A DNA stretch of 64,000 bases from Telmatactis stephensoni (lineage: Eukaryota > Cnidaria > Anthozoa > Actiniaria > Isophelliidae), in contig JALIZF010001918.1 in assembly GCA_029948255.1 (NCBI GenBank), positions 248,001 through 312,000 of the forward strand, in the 5' to 3' direction. The position numbers and the translations under genes are program-made. Below, one piece after another: positions 22,198 to 33,500 of the stretch (within the stretch, counting starts at the first letter, position 1; every line of letters begins with the position of its first letter). Under the pieces are notes generated by a model that saw only the letters and a list, made by a program, of their open reading frames with translations, did not search any database and had not been told where the DNA came from.

Positions 22198-22382
22198 TAC
22201 CCTGGTCCCAGAGGCGATTGAATGGAGAGAAAGGGGGCGAAGAAGAAGGTAGAAGAAGGCGAAGAGAGAGGAGAAGAAATCGATTTTTTTCTTCCCCACT
22301 TCTCCTTTATCCTTCCTTCTCTCGCCCTTTTCCTCCTATTACACGGTAATCGCTCCTGTTAATCGCCTCTGGAACCAGGGTA
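22198..22382. mobile_element. MITE with 22-bp terminal inverted repeats
   Basis: TACCCTGGTCCCAGAGGCGA at the left matches the inverse of the right end (TCGCCTCTGGAACCAGGGTA) with one mismatch. The outer TA may be the target duplication. The inside is a purine-rich then pyrimidine-rich stretch that can also fold. Confidence 0.75.
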
Positions 22383-22389
22383 TCCTTAG

Positions 22390-24450
22390 TCAGATACTCT
22401 TGACTATCTTCAAAACCATTCAATGCAAGTTTTGAAAATAAATCCTACGATGTTTGCAGAGGTAGAGGCACCATTTATTTGGGGATCCTTTCATAGTGAC
22501 GCTGGTGTTTATAAACGATCGACAAACTTTGACATTCTGTACAAGTAGTGACGTCAGCTAGGAAAATTAGTTTGTTCTGCTGTATTTACCAAAGATGTCA
22601 AAAATACTAATTCTGATATTTTCATGAATATTTTTCATTGCTTTGCTCTACAAACTTTTCCTTGGGCTCGAACATTGAAATATCAACAATCAAGCATTAA
22701 GGAGAAAACTAATTGACTGGTGACGCAGATGGACAAAGAACAAGTGGTTTTCAATCCGTGTCCAAATATTTTATATTTTAGACATATCTGACAAATATTT
22801 TCTCAGTTCTCTCTTATGCTTGTCAAAATTGCACGACTTTAAGGTGGCAGGGTGTTGTACTTAGTTGTCATGACAACCCAAGAACTTAATGACGTCATAA
22901 AATACGTGCCGAGTTCCAGTTGCTGATTTTCTATTGACAGATTTAATCATTGTTAAGGATTCTAGAACAGTTACATCAGATTAATTATTCTTTTTAATCT
23001 TTATCACTGACAGCACAAAAATATATGTTTGATGAAAGATTCTTCGACGATCAAACAATCCGTTGATCATTTGTTCTATTTTGGATACCATCCATGTGTC
23101 AACGTATCTACGCCATCATCACTAGACCTCTTTATCAGCCCCATTGTAGAATTAAGTGGTCGACACTTACTAGGTCAACAAATAGCGGCTGTGTGTTCTC
23201 AATTTGCTTATTTATTAGAAGCTCATTTGTTATCTATTAGCTAATAACCAGCGGGCTTTATTCGTTAATTGTCGCTCAAAATCATTAATTAGAATCAGGA
23301 AACCATTGCGGTGTGCATAAAGGAGCTTGAAGGTAAGAAAGCTTTGCTTAGGTGAAAGTTTATCATTCTGAATTGGAATTATGTATTGATCTCGTTAGGC
23401 TGCTGCATTGCCAGCGTTCTCGCATGGCCCAAAATTCTAGCTCCATAAATTAAGACCAGCATTTCATCATCCATTACCACCACCACCACAATCACTCTCT
23501 CCTAAGCAGGCTGTCACCGCAAGCCAAGAAGTTGCTTCCTTTGTAGCAACGTAATTTATCAGTTCTAGACGATACCGAAAAACGAAGTTTCGCTTGATTT
23601 CCCGGGCTTTGATTCGACGTTCTCTCTCTTGGTCGGCTCCATCTCATCCCAATCGGAGAAACGAGAAGCGTTACGTATTATAAAGACAAAGAGTTTGGAC
23701 TTAGGCAAGTTGTGCAAACTCCTTTTCTACCATTCATCACCAATAGAAAGTCAAAAACAAAGAAATTTACATGATTTTATGGGATTAGTGAGAAATTAGG
23801 AATAGGGATATTAGATCAATAACAATAGCTATTAGAACTAGCTACTACAAGGAAGTCGCTCAGTGTTGGATTCTGCACCAAAGCGACTGCGAAAACGGAA
23901 TTATCCGGAATTTTTAAATTTTCCTTCAAGGAATGAAACTGCAGTTAAAAATATATATCGAGACGACTTGCTACATGATAGCGACAAAGGATAGACGTGG
24001 AACGAGGCAAGTAGGGGAACTACTTAATTACACTCTGAAACGTGACAGCCTCGTACCGTAAATGAGAGAAAACCTACATAATCGCATTTTTGAGTATGAT
24101 TTGGAATGTATCACAAAACGCTTACATGTACTCACGACAGATGGCGATCTAAGCATCATCGGCTTGGAGTACAAACATATTTTCAAGAAAATCGAGCGAT
24201 CATCTTCCTATGCTCCACTTGACTCTAGGAGTAACCTTCCAGAACGAATGATCAGCATGTAGAAAAACATGCATTAAAGTCCTGCTCAGTGAATTCAGTT
24301 CTTAGTCACCTTTTCCAGATAGCCATAAGCCAGTTTTACCATGCGGTGCTCATTAAGATAATCTTTATCAAAGACAAACACAATAACCTATCGTCCATCT
24401 GTTTTCAGGTTTGAGATCCTAAAGCGGACTGGGTAAAACTGGTGACGGAG
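22390..24450. other. Intergenic DNA upstream of RERG-like gene 2
   Basis: No exon with a recognisable domain was found. If gene 2 uses an upstream first coding exon, it would have to lie here, but I could not identify one. Confidence 0.45.
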
Positions 24451-24453
24451 AAG

Positions 24454-25221
24454 ATGAGAACCAGAAGGAAATCAGGTTACAAGTAATGGAGATAATCTAC
24501 GATCACTACATGTCGTTATTCTAGGACAAGATGGTGTTGGAAAGTCTGGTAAGACTTGTAATTGCATATTTCCATCTCCATCTTCCATCTCTCATGTTTC
24601 GGCCAGTCGGTTAATTGATTTGTATAGCTCACCTGCCACTGCGAAATGCGTGCAATTAAGTGCACCGGACTTTATAGTGCCTTATATGATCTTACTTGGG
24701 CTGTATATATGTACATGTATCCTGAAGTTCACGTTAATTTATATATTGGTTCTGTTGTAAACGAACGCTAATTATGAGAACCGGCAGAAGATACGAAGGA
24801 GCAAAAGGATACAGTGGATAATGGTACGCTATCGGTACACCAATTAATCCGGGATTAATCAATGATAGTACACTACCGCCTAAGCTCGCCTAGTCTTTAA
24901 CTAATGACCACCTCTGTACAATGACCACCTCTGTACAATGACCACCTCTGTACAGTGACCACCTCTGTACAATGACCACCTCTGTACAATGACTACCTCT
25001 GTACAATGACCACCTCTGTACAATGACCACCTCTGTACAATGACCACCTCTGTACAATGACTACCTCTGTACAATGACCACCTCTGTACAATGACCACCT
25101 CTCCACCATAACCACCTCTCTAATATTGTTAAAGTTCTTTATTATTATCTTGTTTGTAATCCTTGTAAAATTATGCTTTTGCAATACTTATAATCAAATG
25201 AATCATGCAAATAAAGTAATT

Positions 25222-25269
<48 letters not shown>

Positions 25270-27987
25270 ACCACTTCTCTATAACAACCACTTCGTTGCA
25301 AAAGCCGTTGTTCAGTATCGGCACCTCGTGTTTCGACTGTTCAATCCTTTACAACATAGACAAGCTATTAACCGTAGAAGGCATGTTTATGATGATGGAA
25401 ATATTAGTCTTACGGCGAGACGGCCATTCAAAACTCGGTTGTACGTGCAAATGTTTCAAGATGTTAACTTAAAGGTCACGTCCAACTTTGAAGGAAAACA
25501 GGCATATAATAAATTATCGTATCTCATAGTATGATAAGCATTGCTAAAGGTTAAATGAATCGCTGATCCTCTTAGGGATTTGATAGATGTACTCATCCAT
25601 ATGTGAACGAGACTCGTCTGTGTGAACAGTGCGCATGGTTCGAGAAAGTCAAAAATAAAAAAGGGATTGGCTAAAAAGTGTGAAGTGTTTGCCACGTAAG
25701 GAGTGTTTCTACTTTCTAGCCCAACCCTCCCCCTACCCTTCCAGCCTCGATCTCTTGAAGACAAGTTGACGTGGACTATCGAGTAGCTTCAACGAGAGCT
25801 TATATCACTGACAGCGGAATTGCTGGGTTTCATCCATTCCTTCGAGAATCAAAAGACAAAGAAGCAGTAGCCACGTTGGATGAACAAACAAAAAACGCTA
25901 ATGAGAAACCTTTTGTTGAAGTTCATCCAAGATGGCTGCCGTGACGTCACATGCAACCCGACAATACCTGGGCCAAAAATAATCAGTAGTCGTTGCAAAG
26001 ACACGGAAAAGATGGTCGCCATATGTTTTACTGCATGTTATTGTTCTACTTTGTATTGTCGAGTGCTCCTGTCCTTTTTGTTACAGTGTCAAGAGACCAT
26101 AACCTGGAGACTGAGACTCACGCGTTACGTAATGAGACGTGAATTGCTTTACGGCCATTTACGCACGCTTAACAGAGTAGTTTTCGTATGAGTGTGAAAC
26201 TGCTTTTCGTATGACTGCGCATGCGCCATGCCATGACCGTGTCAGTTCCGTAATGCCTATAAAAACACTAGAGATTTCTACCTTAACCGAGCCTTGCCGT
26301 GACCTTGCCACTTTCAGTCATACAGTAAGGAGACCGGAACTCGAATAGTCAAATACGAGACATCACGTCACGTTCAGCTGTCGAACGTTTTTTCAAGGAC
26401 GCACGTGCTGAGCTTAGTCTATTCTCCTGAATGTGTTATTGAAATCATCTTTGTTATTTTCTTATAGCATTGACAGTAAGACTACTGACCAAGCGATTTA
26501 TTGGAGAGTACGACCAGACATTAGGTAAATACGCATGCTCAATTCAGTTTCCCAGGCAGCCCAGAGCCGTTACCTATTTGTACCGCCGCCCGATTGGCTC
26601 AGTTGGTTGAGCGTCGGTCTCTCGTGCGGGAGGTCGGGGTTCAATTCCCGGCCGGACCAACACTCAGGGTCTTTAAATAACTGAGGAGAATGGTGCTACC
26701 CTTTGTAACTACATCTACAAATGGTTAGACCTTCACGTCTTCTCGGATAAGGACGTTAAACCGTAGGCCCCGTCTCAATTTATATATTGAGACGTTCCAG
26801 CAATAAGGCCGGCCTGCGGTATTAGCGTTGAAAACTACTGGTGAATGAGGCCTTAAAATTATGTATTACAACCAGTAGTGGAGCTACTTTAGCGGGTGCT
26901 GGAATCTAACGAAGAACGAAGAAAATCTCTTACTACGCATGCGCCGTAACAACAACAAAAAAGAACAACTTGGAGACGAGATTGCATGGTAGACATTTTG
27001 TATGGCAATGAATTTATTTCGTTGATTCTCGTTTCAGAGTCTGCGTACAGACACATCTTTGAAACTGATCAAGAGCAGGTTCCTTTGGATGTATTGGACA
27101 CGGCTGGAAGGGTAAGTGAACTGGTACTTCCTTGTATTGACAGTATAGTCCTTCGTAAATTAACAATCACAGCGTATTTCAGTTGGTGGGCTTCCTGTGG
27201 CCGGCCAATTTGAAAATTTATCGGTGGGTACGTTTAAGACCAGTGGTGGGCTTCCTGTGGTCGTCCGGAATGAAAACTTGGGAATGATTTGTTGGCGGGT
27301 TGTAAGACCAGTTGTGGGATTCCTGTGGTCGACCAGGCTGAAAGTTTTGATGACAGGTTGTAAGGTCAGACCTAGTATTCTGAGTGTCTAACGGTTGTGA
27401 TTGCCTGTTAATTAGCAGACAATCTCTTCCCTTATTCATTCGTGCGCGCTGGAACTCTCAAAGAGAATCTTACTGACATTTTCTTCACGAAGACTTGTCA
27501 TTTTTAATTGCAGAACACAAAACGAAAGTTAGAGATATGTGCAGAAACAAGCGACATCTTTGTGGTGGTGTACTCAATTACGGATAGAAAGAGTCTATCA
27601 GAGGCAGCGCGCATTGGTCGATTGATACGTCGCACAGTTCCCGTATCTACAACAGGGATGATCTTAGTGGGGACAAAAACAGATCTGGAACACTTACGTG
27701 AAGTCAAGCGCAAGGAAGGAGAATCATTAGCAAGACAAATGAACTGTGGATTCTACGAGATTTCAATTTCAGAAAGCTCAACTGACACAATTAATATGTT
27801 TACAGACGCGATAAGGAAATATCTCGATGCGCATCCAGGTGCTTTGGAACCGACAAGTCCCTCGAGTTCCACGATTAACGCAAGTGGAGCAAGAGGGAGT
27901 TCCAGTAGTTTGGACAGAAGGAATACGACAAAAACGATTATGAATGGAATTAGAACAACATTTGGAAGAAGGAAATCCATATATTGA
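24454..27987 (+). CDS. RERG-like Ras-superfamily GTPase, gene 2 (frame break in exon 1)
   Basis: Exons are about 24454-24548, 26468-26524, 27038-27111 and 27514-27987. Exons 2 and 3 have exactly the lengths seen in gene 1 (57 and 74 bp) with the same phases. The P-loop is GQDGVGKS. Exon 2 reads LTVRLLTKRFIGEYDQTL, exon 3 ends LDVLDTAGR, and exon 4 has VVYSITD, TKTD in place of NKxD, and a basic tail (TTFGRRKSIY) like gene 1's. Gln61 is replaced by Arg and residue 12 is Asp; Thr35 is kept. The likely start (MRTRRKSGY, similar to gene 1's MMKNRRKLG) is one frame off the P-loop frame, so exon 1 has a one-base break between about 24480 and 24486, or the real start lies elsewhere. There is no CAAX box. 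Confidence 0.75.
24903..25123. repeat. 17-bp minisatellite, 12 copies plus one degenerate
   Basis: The unit aatgaccacctctgtac is repeated head to tail from 24903 to about 25106, with few substitutions (agtgacc, aatgact). A thirteenth unit is diverged. It lies in intron 1 of RERG-like gene 2. Because 17 is not a multiple of 3, every frame of the array cycles through the same 17 residues, which produces artificial minus-strand open frames. Confidence 0.95.
25221..25266. repeat. (CAA)n microsatellite
   Basis: About 15 perfect units of acaaca. It is followed by two looser copies of the accactt/ctataac phrase seen in the 17-bp array, so the whole 24.9-25.3 kb region may derive from one element. 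Confidence 0.95.
25858..25990 (+). mobile_element. Dispersed repeat, copy at 25.9 kb
   Basis: Characteristic blocks are gttggatgaacaaac, cttttgttgaagttcatcca, gccgtgacgtcacatgcaac and aatacctgggccaaaaat. The same blocks occur at 61078-61160 and, inverted, at 61365-61495. The tgacgtca inside is a CRE-type word. The element type is not known. Confidence 0.6.
26584..26800 (+). mobile_element. tRNA-derived SINE
   Basis: The head carries an A box (TGGCTCAGTTGG, 26594-26605) and a B box (GGTTCAATTCC, 26638-26648) at tRNA-like spacing, and ends near ccggaccaac. The anticodon arm does not fold cleanly, so this is not a functional tRNA gene. The body (actcagggtctttaaataac, then cttctcggataaggacgtta) recurs in inverted orientation at about 42380-42500. 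The SINE sits in intron 2 of RERG-like gene 2. A conserved central domain of the Nin-DC type is possible but was not checked. Confidence 0.75.
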
Positions 27988-27989
27988 GG

Positions 27990-28588
27990 AAAAAAACCTA
28001 TACATCAATGAGACGAGAAGTGAATTTAACTTGAAGTACGTGCATAAACAAATTCCCTGTCGAAAGATGCTTTGCTTTGTGGCAAGAGAAAATGAGGTAA
28101 GAGAAGGAATTCCCATGACCCATCATATGCCCCGTTTGATGCTACTTTTAGAGCCTCGTCACCATGACCTCGATTTAACCAAGACCATTTTCGAAATTTT
28201 TTGTACTCTATTTGCCCTTTTTTTTCAAGTTTAAACTCTTTATCATCGACAAACGTTATACACATTTTCCGCCATTGCGATCTTGAGGCAATGCGAAAGC
28301 TCGCGCGCTCTCGACCAATCATATTCACTTTAAAAATATCAATCGGGGCATATGATTGTCCAATGACCTAATACACGCGATTCCTTCTCTTGTCTCATCT
28401 TCTCTTGTTTGTGGCAATACATGTCATCAGCTAGATGGATGTCAGCTATTCAGTTGTCATGGAAAATCTGCTCTGACAGCATTGTGCTGCAGCACAAGAT
28501 ATCATTGTATTATAGACTGTACATAAATGGTTTTAATATAAGAGTATATAAGTGATTATATGGAGATGCTAAAAGCCAGCGTCTCGAC
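27990..28588. other. Shared 3' region between two convergent RERG-like genes
   Basis: Gene 2 ends at 27987 (+) and gene 3 ends at 28589 (-), so this 600-bp stretch must hold both 3' untranslated regions. AT-rich polyadenylation-type words occur, but none can be singled out with confidence. Confidence 0.5.
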
Positions 28589-30947
28589 TCAGAACTCACA
28601 AGTGTCACTTCGGTCCCTCGTCTCCATCTCTTGACAACTCCTAGCAACACAATATTCATCTAATGTCTCCTTAAGACTAGACACTGCTCTTTTTCTCAGA
28701 ATATGCTTGTCCATCATTCCTTTTATCTTGGTAAAGGGTCCCCTTCTCACCTCCTTTATTGCTTGTCGTGCAAGTTTCTCTTTGTGTGCCTTCTTGATAA
28801 CATTTAAGAAGATTTCTTCGACTTCCTCAAAACTTGTTAGGGTTGAGATTTCGAAAACTGAACAGGGGGAGGTAAAAGTCTCAGCAAGTTTGTGCGCTTC
28901 GTCTTCTTGTACTTGTCGTTTGTTTTCTAAGTCTTTTTTGTTGCCAACAAGAATTAGTGATGGTGGCTCGTGTGCTCTTATACTATTGATGTGTTGGTGG
29001 ATCAGGGAGAGTTTTGTAAAGCTGTCTCGGTCGTCTATGGAGTACACAAGAATAAAGGCGTCTCCCCATAAAATACAACTCTCTTTTGTACCAAAACAAT
29101 CCTGAAAATGAAAACCAAAAATACTAACGATATAACACTTGTCAGCGCAAGTGTCGATCACTTCCCGTCCCACGTTTCGTATTTAAGGTACTTCTAGAAC
29201 TATTTTTGCATTCGCTACAAGCGTCAGTTAAATTTGTTGTAATCGCGCGAGTTCTAAAAAAATGGCTCAAATGTGGGGCAACACGTCAAATTTGGCCGCC
29301 GTTTATTCATAGGGTGCGCACGCGGAGTCTCTGTCCCCTGGTTATTGCGTGCTACAGTTGCATGCCTAGGTTTGGGATCAAGTTTTATGCCTACAACTTT
29401 TTCTGCAAAATTGCGCGCAACATTGAAGAGGGTCAAGAGGTGGACACCAGGTGCAACTGTGTTGCGCGCAATGTTGTAGAAAACGTTGTATCGTGTGGCC
29501 AGGCATTTAAGCTAACTTCTGAGGGGAAGCAGACTAGTATATCATGAATTAAAGAAAGTAAGGGAAGGGAGGGAAGAGAAGGGAAGAGAAGGGAAGAGAA
29601 GGGAAGAGAAGTGAAGTGAAGGGAAGGGAAGGGAAGGGAAGGGAAGGGAAGGGAAGGGAAGGGAAGGGAAGGGAAGGGAAGGGAAGGGAAGGGAAGGGAA
29701 GGGAAGGGAAGGGAAGGGAAGGGAAGGGAAGGGAAGGGAAGGGATATGTATATATACCTCGCCTCCACTGTCAAGAATTTCAACAATGACAGTTCCTTGG
29801 TCCATGTTTACGGAATGTCGATAAATAGACCCTAATGGACAAGACAGTTTATTGATCAAGTTATTAGCATGTACCATCCATCGGCTATCCATCTATCTAT
29901 TCATTCATTCATCGCCCAGTTATTCATCTTCAATCATCCTCGCATGCATCTCTTTACGCATCTATTCATTCATTCATTCATTCATCACCCAGTTATCCAT
30001 CTTCAAACAAACTCATCAATTTTTCATCAATCCATGGAACCATATCGACCCACCAATCACGCATTTCATATATCCATTTATCTATTACATAAATCAGACA
30101 TTCATCAGGAACCTAATGTTCATGCATCCATTCATCCACCAATATGCAGAAATTTCAATCCCTACAAAACTATATAGCTGATGATCCTGATACTTGATTG
30201 CGAAATATGATCCTTTGTCATGCACCTAATCGGATCCTAACGCTTATGATATCTGCGAAGACAAATGATTCAGTGTTCGCGCTGATCTTTCTGGCCTACT
30301 TGCTGGAGCCATGATAACCTCAGTTTTGAAGCAAGATAGTATAACCTTTTCTCGACTCTTGGACAAAGTTAACTAAATAAACGAAGAATGTTTTTTCGTC
30401 GTAAATCATTCTGTACTACTTCCCCGGACTACTTCATTAATTGTCAGAAACCGTGAGTTAAAGAGTGTCTTTAATAAGGGATAATGCCGTATCAATGAAT
30501 TCTTACTAAGAGTTGATGTTTTCATTAAAGCTCAATTTGTTGAACAGTAGTAGCGATTCGAGGAGCTAGAGAGCTATTAAGTAAATCAAAACATCAAAAA
30601 CAAACATCAAAATATGCAGTAATCTCGTCTATGAGCATTTATCTAAATTCCTACGACATCTATGTCAAGCTGCCGGACACTAGTTATATTCTCACCAATG
30701 TTAGGGTCATATTCTCCAATGTATCTCTTGGTCAGGAATCTTACTGTCATAGCTGGAAGAGAAACCAAAACACTAATTCTTTCAGTCAGCTCAAATGACT
30801 GCGTGTCATGTTTGTTATGAATTCAAACTGGAATGACTGTTCATTGGTTCACTCCTGCTGGCAAAACTCACCAGATTTGCCGACCCCCAGTTTTCCAAGC
30901 AGTACTAACTTGATGGTCACTGGAGCTTGAGTGTTAGACTGGCTCAT
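28589..30947 (-). CDS. RERG-like Ras-superfamily GTPase, gene 3 (four exons)
   Basis: Exons on the minus strand are 30947-30872, 30752-30696, 29831-29758 and 29101-28589, giving 239 residues with no frame break. The start is MSQSNTQAPVTIKLVLLGK. The P-loop is GKLGVGKS. Exon 2 reads MTVRFLTKRYIGEYDPNI, exon 3 SIYRH..VEILDSGGE, and exon 4 has FILVYSIDDRDSF, a normal base-binding motif (GNKKDLEN) and a long basic C-terminus without CAAX. Relative to Ras, Thr35 is Asn, DTAGQ is DSGGE and residue 12 is Leu. Exon lengths and phases match genes 1 and 2, so all three come from one ancestor. It is the most diverged of the three. Role inferred: RERG-like signalling protein, partner unknown. Confidence 0.85.
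29567..29745. repeat. (GGGAA)n microsatellite in intron 3 of RERG-like gene 3
   Basis: About 35 pentamer units (gggaa, with gagaa and gtgaa variants at the left). The array ends about 12 bp from the 5' splice site of intron 3 (at 29757). On the transcribed strand it reads as a (TTCCC)n tract just after the donor. It yields long artificial Ser-Leu-Pro-Phe open frames. Confidence 0.95.
29885..30140. repeat. Degenerate (ATTC)n-rich tract
   Basis: Interrupted runs of attcattc and catctattc occur in intron 2 of RERG-like gene 3. They explain the two overlapping plus-strand frames rich in His, Ile and Phe. Confidence 0.7.
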
Positions 30948-30949
30948 TT

Positions 30950-33480
30950 CTAAGAGAAATCAGGAACTGTCACGTCTCCTTAGAAATCCAGCGACTGTTT
31001 GCCTTCGACGTAGACGTATTCCACTTGGTAGAGTAGTGTAAAGTCTTGCTAGTCCTCGTAAGTATGTGATAATAGTGTGTTATGCTTTGTATCAGATGAA
31101 CACTGTTTACCCAATAAACAAAAGAGCTTATCGAAGTCTTACAGTTGTCTATCTTGGATAAGCGAAAGCTTGAATTTCTATCAACAAACTCAGATTTATC
31201 TCAAGTCCTTACCAAAGCCGCTCTAGTTTCCGTTTATGTCACTGGGTAATAATAGTCCAAACAAAAGTGATTACCACCTTCTAGGACTCTTGCGTAATTT
31301 TCTTCGCGTAAAACAATTACTTCAGTTACGAAGGCCGTTATTACATTAATTAGCGACTACTAGAGATAACAGGTAGGCTTTTTGCGGCTTTTTGTCTTTT
31401 GTGTGAAGTCATTGACGATTAAGGTGGTAAATGCTGTAGTCCAGAAGCCAGTTATGTTTTATATAGTTTTGCCCAATCTAATTACGATTCGGTCACGAAT
31501 CTCTACGTTTTGCCGCATTTCTGACTTGCTGACAATTTTAGAAATTTTCTTTTGCCCGATATGAATGTTAATTGGTCTTAATTTATCATGTAACTCAAGT
31601 AAATCAGAATTGAGCAAGTGGTAAATTGCCAGCTGCTAAGTTGATCAACAGTTTTTTCGTACCAAGAATTGGTAACGAGTGATGAACGGATTTTCCAGCA
31701 GGCCCAGCTCGGGGGATGTATGGTGCCACGGCTTAATTAGACCGGATACCGGAAATATTCAGAAAGTCGGACCAAAACCGGAGAGAGAAAAAACATTTTT
31801 ACGAATCCCGAAAGGAAAAGGTGTATTGTGAAGGTTTTTGATTTACTTCTCAACGCAAACTTCATTCATTCTACTCCTCCATTTACTCCGGTTTTACCAA
31901 TTTTGCGAGCCAAAAAATGGGATCTTGACGCTCTGCACATCCATATCAGAAAAACATTAACCCCTCCTTTCCGGGCCAGCCACTCCCGAGGCAATTGGCA
32001 ACAGGCCTACGGAGCTTGAGGTAAACTCTTGACCCTTCTGCCCTAGGTAAACGTATGTATGATTGTTATTGAGTAAGCCAAAAGATCGACACTCAACCAA
32101 CTGGACCAACGGCATTAACCGGGCGTAGTTGGCTAAAACTGAGGCATTGCACCAATAGTAAAGCAGCTTTGGGTTACCTGTGATGACTGGATGCACTTAT
32201 GAATCAATAAACTTTACTAGTTAGTTCATGACTTACTCTCAGTTCTTTTTGCGTGCAATCAGAAATGTCCCAGTTAAGAAACCTGTGTTTTCTTCACATG
32301 ACCTTAGTTTAAAAATTGTATATTCCTTGGCATCGGGGTAGATATGTGTCAAAATTGGATATTAATTTTCATAAATAATTTCCAAGTTATAAGGTCATGT
32401 GAAAAAATGGGGGAGGGGGGGCTATGCGTGGACAGGCTACATGTCCACGGACAAAATAGAAAACCTCGTTATTTTTCGTTATTGCAAATTACGATAGCTT
32501 GGTTTATTACAAAGTACGACAAAGTTATTACAAACTACGACAACTATTACAAATTACGACACTGGGAGAACAGAGCCAGACAAACAGTGCAGATCCATAT
32601 TTTATTTGACGCCGTTTTGTACATTGCAGAGTACGTTAACTTACGGCAACTCCATAGAAATAAAACTAAACATGGGATTCTCAAAAAATTTTACACAGTC
32701 ATAGTTTTTGAGTTGCTTATCCCAAAAATGAAATTATAAAAATGGGTGTCACCGTTGCCGTTTTTGCGCTAGATTCGGTTTTAAAGTACACCATATTTTG
32801 TGTCTTGAGGGCTCAACATTCGAAAATCAAAATCGCCTCAAAAATAATTAATTTCTTGAATCTGAGCAGTGCTAGCTGACTAATATGAGCTCATTTTCTC
32901 TTTGAGCAATAGCCTAGTATTATGATGCAATAAATTGTTGTTAAAATGCGTTTGCTACAAGAAAGAATGTAAAATTGGTTGATCGTACGTCCCTTGAAGC
33001 ACCGTGAAAGCACCTTCCGACCACACGTTTTGGAAAATATCTAAAAAACTAGACATGGAATCTTATTACCGTTGATTTGAAAAATAAAAAGAATAGGTGT
33101 CCGTGCTCGTTTCCGCGCTACGACGCGCTAAAGTGTGAAACAAGACGTTGTAAACAGCCTGTGACCGAAGAGGACTAGGGCGAGTAACCACTTTAGCGCC
33201 TCTTAGAGCGTGTCTACTGTTAAAAACTTCATAAGACTAAAACTTGCATCATCTTAAGTCAAACATATATCTTAAACAATCGAACAAATCAAAATAGGCT
33301 GAACTATGCTTTGCGCAGTAGAGATGCGCACTGCAAAACTACGGATAATAGTGATAAATCATAGTGATCCATTCCACTAGCAGATGATGGCTGTAGGTTC
33401 ACAATCTAAATATTCATCGAGTAAAAATTGTTTCAACATGTTTTTGTGTTACTCTTCATAATGAATACATAACTTAATAG
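30950..33480. other. Intergenic DNA between RERG-like gene 3 and the TRIM gene
   Basis: I see no gene. A weak tRNA-like A-box head on the minus strand (ccagttggttgagtgtcgat, near 32082-32105) may mark a second SINE type. A run of attacgaca words lies near 32505-32560. Confidence 0.45.
33148..33206. repeat. Dispersed repeat, copy left of the TRIM gene
   Basis: The block gttgtaaacagcctgtgacc, then gaagaggactagggcgagta, then accacttta has an inverted partner at about 38003-38060 on the other side of the TRIM gene. Confidence 0.6.
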
Positions 33481-33500
33481 TTTTATGAATATTTTCATCT

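Noticed and set aside
24901..25184. Repeat protein with a 17-residue period
   Set aside because: It is the translation of a 17-bp minisatellite, which gives the same 17-residue cycle in every frame.
24900..25266. CRISPR array
   Set aside because: The 17-bp units abut without unique spacers, and the genome is eukaryotic.
26584..26660. Functional tRNA gene
   Set aside because: A and B boxes are good, but the anticodon arm does not pair cleanly, and the unit is followed by a repeated body found again at 42.4 kb. A tRNA-derived SINE explains it better.
28707..29105. Plus-strand gene opposite RERG-like gene 3
   Set aside because: It is a shadow frame antisense to exon 4, with no domain of its own.
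29433..29892. Ser/Leu/Pro/Phe repeat protein
   Set aside because: It is a minus-strand translation of the (GGGAA)n microsatellite. Only the piece at 29758-29831 is real coding sequence, as exon 3 of RERG-like gene 3.
29869..30181. Secreted His/Ile-rich peptide
   Set aside because: It is composed of degenerate attcatcc repeats in an intron of RERG-like gene 3.
32344..32739. 131-residue gene
   Set aside because: It includes a stretch of repeated attacgaca words, has no domain, and no splice context supports it.
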